A DNA stretch of 9,902 bases from contig JASLEW010000959.1 of assembly GCA_030150965.1 (NCBI GenBank), positions 1 to 9,902 on the forward strand, written 5' to 3'. Positions within the stretch are counted from its first letter, which is position 1, and each line of letters starts with the position of its first letter. The translations under genes were made by a program, and so were the position numbers. Positions 5,989 to 9,902 of the stretch are shown here, in pieces. The notes under the pieces are model-generated. The model had not been told where the DNA came from. It did not search any database and worked only from the letters and a program-made list of their open reading frames with translations. This stretch comes from Thermoanaerobaculia bacterium (GTDB taxonomy: Bacteria; Acidobacteriota; Thermoanaerobaculia; Multivoradales; UBA5704).

Positions 5989-6582
5989 ACGCGTTACCTC
6001 GTCAACGAGATCTTCTTCAGCCTGCAGGGCGAGGGCGTGCGCGCCGGCACGCCCAACGTGTTCCTGCGCCTGGCGCGCTGCAACCAGGAGTGCCGGGTCG
6101 AGACCCATGGCTTCGACTGCGACACCGAGTTCGAGTCCGGCCGCTGGCTCACGGCGCCCGAGATCGTGGACGAGGCGCGGCAGCTCTCGGCGCGCTGCGG
6201 CTGGATGATCCTGACCGGCGGCGAGCCGGCGCTGCAGCTCGACGGCGGGCTGATCGACGCCCTGCACGCCGCCGGCTTTCAGCTGGCGGTCGAGACCAAC
6301 GGCAGCCTCGAGCTGCCGCCCGGCATCGACTGGATCACCGTCAGCCCCAAGGTGGCCGAGCACGCCATCCGCCAGCGGCTGGCGCACGAGGTGAAGTACG
6401 TGCGCGGCCATGGTCAGGCGCTGCCGCGCACCGTGGTCCAGGCCGAGCACCACCTGCTGTCGCCCGCCTTCGACGGCGACGCGCTCGACCGCCGCGCGCT
6501 CGACTGGTGCGTCCGCCTGTGCAAGGAGAACCCGCCCTGGCGGCTGTCGGTGCAGCAGCACAAGCTCTGGCGGGTGCGCTGA
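5989..6582 (+). CDS. queE: 7-carboxy-7-deazaguanine synthase (QueE-like radical SAM protein)
   Basis: QueE converts 6-carboxytetrahydropterin to 7-carboxy-7-deazaguanine on the route to queuosine or other 7-deazaguanines, using a 4Fe-4S cluster, SAM and Mg2+. Family features are NEIFFSLQGEG (6-16), CDTEF with Thr46 after the third Cys (Mg-site Thr in known QueE), TGGEP (76-80), VETNGSLELP (101-110), VSPK (118-121), and a C-terminal WRLSVQQHKLW. The cysteine motif is unusual: Cys31, Cys35 and Cys44 give CX3CX8C rather than CX3CX2C. The start is placed at ACG 5989 because homologues begin just before NEIF and a good ribosome site precedes it. CTG 5965 is an alternative. The resulting 197 residues are a normal family length. 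No queC, queD or queF is nearby, so the gene stands alone here, facing away from the XRE gene. Confidence 0.85.
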   Translation, partial: TRYLVNEIFFSLQGEGVRAGTPNVFLRLARCNQECRVETHGFDCDTEFESGRWLTAPEIVDEARQLSARCGWMILTGGEPALQLDGGLIDALHAAGFQLAVETNGSLELPPGIDWITVSPKVAEHAIRQRLAHEVKYVRGHGQALPRTVVQAEHHLLSPAFDGDALDRRALDWCVRLCKENPPWRLSVQQHKLWRVR

Positions 6583-6625
6583 GCGCGGCGGGACGGGGGC
6601 GCGGGGGTCCCGCGGGGGCGGCGGA

Positions 6626-6650
6626 GCGTCGCGAAAGCGGAGCGCGACGC
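6626..6650. terminator. Candidate bidirectional terminator hairpin between convergent genes
   Basis: GCGTCGCG (6626-6633) and CGCGACGC (6643-6650) form a perfect 8-bp GC-rich stem with a 9-base loop, in the 73-bp gap between the ends of queE and the cupin gene. There is no T-tract on either side, so intrinsic termination would be imperfect. Position and symmetry suit a shared terminator or RNA end-stabilising hairpin. Confidence 0.5.
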
Positions 6651-6655
6651 CCGGC

Positions 6656-6988
6656 CTACGGCGAGGGCGCGAGGATCGCCAGCACCAGGAGCCGCTCGCT
6701 GCCGGTGTTGCGGATGCCGTGCGGCACCTCGGCGGGAGCGATGAGCATGGTGCCGGCGGTCATCGGCTCCTCCCGCCCTTCGAGCAGGAAGGCGCCGGTG
6801 CCGCTGAGCACGTGATAGACCTTGTCGAGGCCGGCGTGGGCGTGCAGGCGGTGCTCCTGGCCCGGCTCGAACGAGTTGAGCCCGACCAGCAGGCGCTCCG
6901 ACTGGAAGAGGGTGCTCTTGCCCATGCGCTCGGCGTCATAGACGGCGTGCTCCTCGGGGCGGAAGGGGCGCGGGTGCGCGAGTTCCAT
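6656..6988 (-). CDS. Small single-domain cupin protein
   Basis: The protein is a 110-residue cupin-2-type beta barrel. Motif 1 spans about residues 43-63 (PGQEHRLHAHAGLDKVYHVLSG), with His49 and His51 as likely metal ligands; the usual Glu position appears to hold Asp55. Motif 2 is AGTMLIAPAEVPHGIRNTG (78-96), with His90 and Asn94. Such proteins bind a divalent metal or a small ligand, but the sequence does not show the substrate or whether this is an enzyme. The start is ATG 6988 with only a weak ribosome site (AAAGCGG), and the first residues before the barrel are short. It converges on queE and diverges from the dipeptidase gene; no functional link to either is evident. Confidence 0.85.
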   Translation of the reverse strand: MELAHPRPFRPEEHAVYDAERMGKSTLFQSERLLVGLNSFEPGQEHRLHAHAGLDKVYHVLSGTGAFLLEGREEPMTAGTMLIAPAEVPHGIRNTGSERLLVLAILAPSP

Positions 6989-7033
6989 GGCCGCTTTACT
7001 GTACCTGATCGCCAGCCCGCGTGGCGCCCGGCA

Positions 7034-7060
7034 GCCGGCGGCGCCGGCGGCGCCGGCGGC
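7034..7060. repeat. Three perfect tandem copies of a 9-bp GC repeat
   Basis: GCCGGCGGC occurs three times in succession (7034-7042, 7043-7051, 7052-7060) in the intergenic region. This is a simple microsatellite-like run, probably slippage-derived. It is self-complementary enough to fold, but shows no specific function. Confidence 0.75.
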
Positions 7061-7120
7061 GAATACCGCCCGCTCCTTCCCCAGGGCCCCATGGCGGCAG
7101 GCCAGGCGTGCGTGGAAGCG

Positions 7121-7140
7121 CCGCCCGGTGCCGCCCGGTG
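7121..7140. repeat. Tandem 10-bp duplication upstream of the dipeptidase gene
   Basis: CCGCCCGGTG is repeated twice without a gap about 90 bp before the dipeptidase start. One helical turn of spacing would suit a regulator site, but in such GC-rich DNA it may be simple slippage. Confidence 0.5.
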
Positions 7141-7203
7141 CGATGCGCGGGCTCCGGCTCTCCGGCCCGCCGCCCGGCGCGGTGGGCGGGCCCCCGCGGC
7201 CGT

Positions 7204-7209
7204 TAGAAT
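7204..7209 (+). promoter_or_regulatory. Possible -10 element of the dipeptidase gene
   Basis: TAGAAT matches the sigma-70 -10 at five of six positions and sits 23 bases before the ATG, implying a very short leader that just includes the GGGGAGGAG ribosome site. The 16-18 bp upstream position lacks a -35 match, so support is weak. Confidence 0.3.
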
Positions 7210-7232
7210 GCGGCAACCGGGGAGGAGTGACC

Positions 7233-8663
7233 ATGCAGAGCACAGGACGTGACGCGGCGCGCGCGGCGGATGGCCGCCCGGCCAGGCTGCTGAAAGGTGC
7301 CGCGTCGGCCGCGGCGGCGGTCCTCGTCCTGGGGATCGGGACCGGGGCCGCGCGAGGTGCGGCGGCGGTCTCCGCGGCCGCCACACCGGCCGCACCGGCC
7401 ACGTCGCTCACCCCGACCGCGGACTGGCAGCCGCCGCCGGCGGCGCTGGTCGAGCGGGCGCGCGGGCTGCTGCGCCAGGCGCCGCTGATCGACGGCCACA
7501 ACGACCTGCCGTGGCAGATGCGGGAGCGGTACCACAACCAGCTGGGCAAGCTCGACCTGCGGCAGGACGCGAGCGCCCTCACGCCGCCGCTCCACACCGA
7601 CATCCCGCGGCTGCGGCGCGGCGGCGCCGGCGCCGAGCTGTGGTCGGTCTACGTGCCCGCCGACCTGCCGGGGGCCGCGGCGGTCCAGGCGGTCTTCGAG
7701 CAGATCGACGTGGTGCACCGCCTGGCGGAGATCTATCCCGACACCTTCGAGATGGCGTCCACCGCCGACGACGTGGTGCGCATCCACCGCGCCGGGCGGA
7801 TCGCCTCGCTGATCGGGGTCGAGGGCGGCCACTCGATCGACAACTCGCTCGGCGTGCTGCGCGAGCTCTACCGCGCCGGCGCCCGCTACATGACGCTCAC
7901 CCACTCGCTCGACAACGACTGGGCGGACTCGGCGACCGATCCGCCGCGCCACGGCGGCCTGACGCCGTTCGGGCGCGAGGTGGTGCGGGAGATGAATCGC
8001 CTCGGCCTCCTGGTCGACCTCTCCCACACCTCGCCCGAGACCATGAAGGCGGCCATCGCGGTGGCGGAGGCGCCGGTGATCTTCTCCCACTCGTCGGCCC
8101 TGGCGCTCGACGGGCACCCGCGCAACGTCCCCGACGAGGTGCTGGCCATGCTGCCGCGCCAGGGAGGGGTGGTGATGGTGAGCTACGTCCCCGCCTTCAC
8201 CGCCGAGGCGGTGCGCGCCTGGTCGGCCGAGCGCGCCGGCCGGGAGGCGCAGCTCAAGAGCCTCCACCCCCAGGATCCGGCCCGGGCCGGGCGCGAGCTG
8301 GACACCTGGATCCGGGACCATCCCGCGCCGCGCGCCACGCTGTCGGAGGTGGCCGACCACATCGACCACGTGCGCCGCGTCGCCGGGATCGACCACGTCG
8401 GCCTGGGCTCCGACTTCGACGGCACCGAGTCGCTGCCCGACGGGCTGGGCGACGTCGCCCAGGTCCCCGTCCTGCTCGGCGAGCTGCTGCGCCGCGGCTA
8501 CAGCGACGACGACGTCAGGAAGATCGCCGGCGGCAACCTGCTGCGCGTGCTGCGCGACGCCGAGCGCGTCGCGGCCCGGCTGCGCCGGGAGCGCCCGCCG
8601 TCGGACGCGCGCATCGAGGAGCTGGACGCGCCGCCGCCCGCCGCCGCCCCGGGCGGGCACTGA
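7233..8663 (+). CDS. Exported M19 family (renal-type membrane) dipeptidase
   Basis: This zinc metallopeptidase hydrolyses dipeptides, and in this family sometimes D-amino-acid dipeptides. The conserved active-site set is visible: DGHND (His89, Asp91), GVEGGH (bridging Glu197), DLSHTS (His265), FSHSSA (His286), HPRNVPDE (Arg297) and GSDFDG (Asp394). Residues 1-45 look like a Sec signal peptide: Arg/Lys-rich start, Ala/Leu/Val/Gly core at about 22-40, and AxA-type cleavage near 43-45, followed by an Ala/Pro/Thr-rich linker. There is no lipobox Cys, so the mature protein is probably periplasmic or secreted. At 476 residues it is slightly long because of the leader and a Pro/Ala-rich tail. The ATG at 7233 has an excellent GGGGAGGAG ribosome site five bases upstream; earlier in-frame codons are intergenic. 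Substrate is undetermined. Confidence 0.94.
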   Translation: MQSTGRDAARAADGRPARLLKGAASAAAAVLVLGIGTGAARGAAAVSAAATPAAPATSLTPTADWQPPPAALVERARGLLRQAPLIDGHNDLPWQMRERYHNQLGKLDLRQDASALTPPLHTDIPRLRRGGAGAELWSVYVPADLPGAAAVQAVFEQIDVVHRLAEIYPDTFEMASTADDVVRIHRAGRIASLIGVEGGHSIDNSLGVLRELYRAGARYMTLTHSLDNDWADSATDPPRHGGLTPFGREVVREMNRLGLLVDLSHTSPETMKAAIAVAEAPVIFSHSSALALDGHPRNVPDEVLAMLPRQGGVVMVSYVPAFTAEAVRAWSAERAGREAQLKSLHPQDPARAGRELDTWIRDHPAPRATLSEVADHIDHVRRVAGIDHVGLGSDFDGTESLPDGLGDVAQVPVLLGELLRRGYSDDDVRKIAGGNLLRVLRDAERVAARLRRERPPSDARIEELDAPPPAAAPGGH

Positions 8664-8691
8664 GCGCGATCGTCAGCGGTCGTCAGCAGCT

Positions 8692-8714
8692 GCCCATCGG
8701 TGGGCGTGATGCCC
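8692..8714. terminator. Candidate terminator between convergent dipeptidase and protease genes
   Basis: GCCCA-TCGG-TGGGC (8692-8705) forms a 5-bp stem with a tetraloop, and the overlapping GGGC-GTGAT-GCCC (8702-8714) offers a competing stem. A C/T-rich run follows. The 78-bp gap lies between two gene ends, so a shared terminator is plausible, but the stems are short and there is no proper T-tract. Confidence 0.35.
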
Positions 8715-8741
8715 CCTTCCCCCCGCCCTTCCTCCCCCGGC

Positions 8742-9902
8742 TCAGCTGCAGCCGCCGCCGCCCTTGATGTTCGCCGCCAGGGCGGCGCAGGCGTCGATCT
8801 GATCGATCTCGCCGCGCGCGGCGCCCGGGCTCCCCGGGCCGACCGGGATCGGATGGGCGGTGCGGTGGAAGAGGGCGGCGATCTGCGGGGCGGTGAGCTG
8901 CGGCTCGCGCTCCAGCAGCAGGGCGACCGCGCCGGAGACCTGGGCGGCGGCGAAGGAGCTGCCGGAGAAGAAGTCGTAGTGCCCGTGAGGCACGGTGGTC
9001 AGGATATCGACCCCGGGCGCGGCCAGGGTCTCGGCCGCCAGCCGCCGCAGCGGGAAGCGCAGCCCGCCCTGGAGGTCGTCGCTGCCCGCCACCGCCAGCA
9101 CGCCGGGGTGGCTGGCCGGGAACGAGCGCGCCGCGTCGGGGCCGTCGGCGGCCACCACCACGACGCCGCGCGCGAGCGCCGCCGCGATCAGCTTGGCGAG
9201 CAGCGGGTCCGGCGGGCCGGCGAGGCTGAAGTTGAGGACCTGCGCCCCCTGCGAGACGGCGAAGTCGATGGCCTTGGCCAGCGTGTAGCTGTCGCACACC
9301 GCCTCGCGCGCCCCCGGGCGCTCCTGCCAGCAGGCCTTGAGCGCGAAGACCTGCGCCTGCGGCGCCACGCCGACCAGGCCGAGGTCGGCGTTCAGGGCGG
9401 CGACGATCACCCCGGCCACCGCGGTGCCGTGGATGTCGGCGGCGAAGCTGCGGTCGCCGTTGCTGCCGGGATCGACGAAGTTGCCGGTCTTGGCGATGCG
9501 CCCGCGCAGCTCGGGATGCTCGACGTCGATGCCGGTGTCGATGACCGCGATGCGCACGCCGCGGCCGGTCGCCCAGTGGTGCGCCTGGGCCAGCTTCAGC
9601 GCCTGGGCGCTGTGCTGGAGCGGCACCGGGCGGCCGGCGGTGCGCGAGTCCTGGGTGACGAACTGCTGCAGCGGCTGCGCCACCTCCACCCGCGGATCGG
9701 ACGCCAGCCGGCGCAGGAGGGCCTCGACCGGACGGTCGTTCGACACCTCGAAGACGATGCACCGCTCGCCCAGGGTCTGGAGCGACCAGGCGAGCACCGA
9801 GCGCAGCCGGTAGGTGCGCTCCAGGTCGAGGGTGATCTGGTTCCAGATCGGCAGCGGCGCCGGGGCGAGGGTGACCATGACGCGCGGCGGCGCATCGCCG
9901 CG
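8742..9902 (-). CDS. S8 family subtilisin-like serine protease (5' end outside the window)
   Basis: Numbered from the in-frame ATG at 9878, the triad residues are Asp114 (IAVIDTGID), His150 (DIHGTAVAGVI) and Ser308 (SGSSFAAAQVSG). Residues about 1-75 resemble an inhibitor-type propeptide ending near VEVAQPLQQF. The oxyanion-hole segment is abnormal: VVVVAADGPDAARSFPA (240-256) lacks the usual AGN, so the Asn seems deleted or replaced by Asp245. The frame stays open from ATG 9878 to the right edge (RGDAPPRV precedes it), and no signal peptide is visible, so the true start and export signal probably lie outside. The C-terminus ends in KGGGGCS, with an unpaired-looking terminal Cys. The fold assignment is firm; whether it is an active protease is uncertain. 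Confidence 0.9.
   Translation of the reverse strand, partial: RGDAPPRVMVTLAPAPLPIWNQITLDLERTYRLRSVLAWSLQTLGERCIVFEVSNDRPVEALLRRLASDPRVEVAQPLQQFVTQDSRTAGRPVPLQHSAQALKLAQAHHWATGRGVRIAVIDTGIDVEHPELRGRIAKTGNFVDPGSNGDRSFAADIHGTAVAGVIVAALNADLGLVGVAPQAQVFALKACWQERPGAREAVCDSYTLAKAIDFAVSQGAQVLNFSLAGPPDPLLAKLIAAALARGVVVVAADGPDAARSFPASHPGVLAVAGSDDLQGGLRFPLRRLAAETLAAPGVDILTTVPHGHYDFFSGSSFAAAQVSGAVALLLEREPQLTAPQIAALFHRTAHPIPVGPGSPGAARGEIDQIDACAALAANIKGGGGCS

Larger units (their letters stand above)
6989..7232. other. Divergent GC-rich intergenic region between cupin and dipeptidase genes
   Basis: No credible gene was seen in this 244-bp stretch. It should hold promoters for both flanking genes. On the minus strand TACAGT (7003-6998) is a weak -10 candidate close to the cupin start, with no matching -35. 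The middle contains a 9-bp triplet repeat and a 10-bp duplication. No operator symmetry stood out. Confidence 0.5.

Noticed and set aside
6037..6582. queE starting at GTG 6037
   Set aside because: It would remove the conserved NEIFFSLQGEG segment needed for substrate binding, and it lacks a ribosome site.
7034..7060. Coding origin for the intergenic GC repeat (N-terminal extension of the dipeptidase or cupin)
   Set aside because: Both genes have better starts (7233 with a strong ribosome site; 6988 at the domain edge), and the upstream frames are low-complexity.

Overview
The window is a very GC-rich, gene-dense bacterial chromosomal segment holding nine units. A class I HMG-CoA reductase and other mevalonate-pathway genes in such a genome fit lineages such as Myxococcota or Acidobacteriota, which are known to carry a bacterial mevalonate pathway. 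The sequence alone does not settle the phylum. No transposase, phage gene, tRNA, rRNA or CRISPR array was seen.

Positions 1-4200 (minus strand) form a tightly packed isoprenoid operon. In transcription order it encodes a polyprenyl diphosphate synthase, type 2 isopentenyl-diphosphate isomerase, class I HMG-CoA reductase and mevalonate kinase (cut by the left edge). The junctions are GTGA, TGAgATG and TGAGTG, so translational coupling is likely. Together the genes supply mevalonate and its 5-phosphate, interconvert IPP and DMAPP, and condense C5 units into a longer prenyl diphosphate. HMG-CoA synthase and the later kinase and decarboxylase are not in view.

Positions 4201-5783 hold a 328-bp leader and then, upstream on the same strand, an XRE-family DNA-binding protein. 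It has a long disordered tail containing an imperfect Ser/Gly-rich repeat encoded by near-identical DNA repeats. Its promoter is the best sigma-70 match in the window (TTGACT-17-TATAGT) and carries two direct copies of TTACGCC between the -35 and -10 elements, which suggests autoregulation.

Positions 5784-6988 hold a divergent queE-type radical SAM gene (7-deazaguanine pathway) and a convergent small cupin. The queE gene lacks an ATG, GTG or TTG at the expected start; an ACG sits there, six bases after a good ribosome binding site. Its cysteine motif is also atypical (CX3CX8C).

Positions 6989-9902 hold a GC-rich divergent intergenic region, an exported M19 (renal-type) dipeptidase on the plus strand, and a convergent S8 subtilisin-like protease cut by the right edge. 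The protease keeps the Asp/His/Ser triad but appears to have lost the oxyanion-hole Asn. The most useful leads are the queE start and cysteine spacing, the protease oxyanion site, and the XRE gene with its promoter repeats next to the mevalonate operon.
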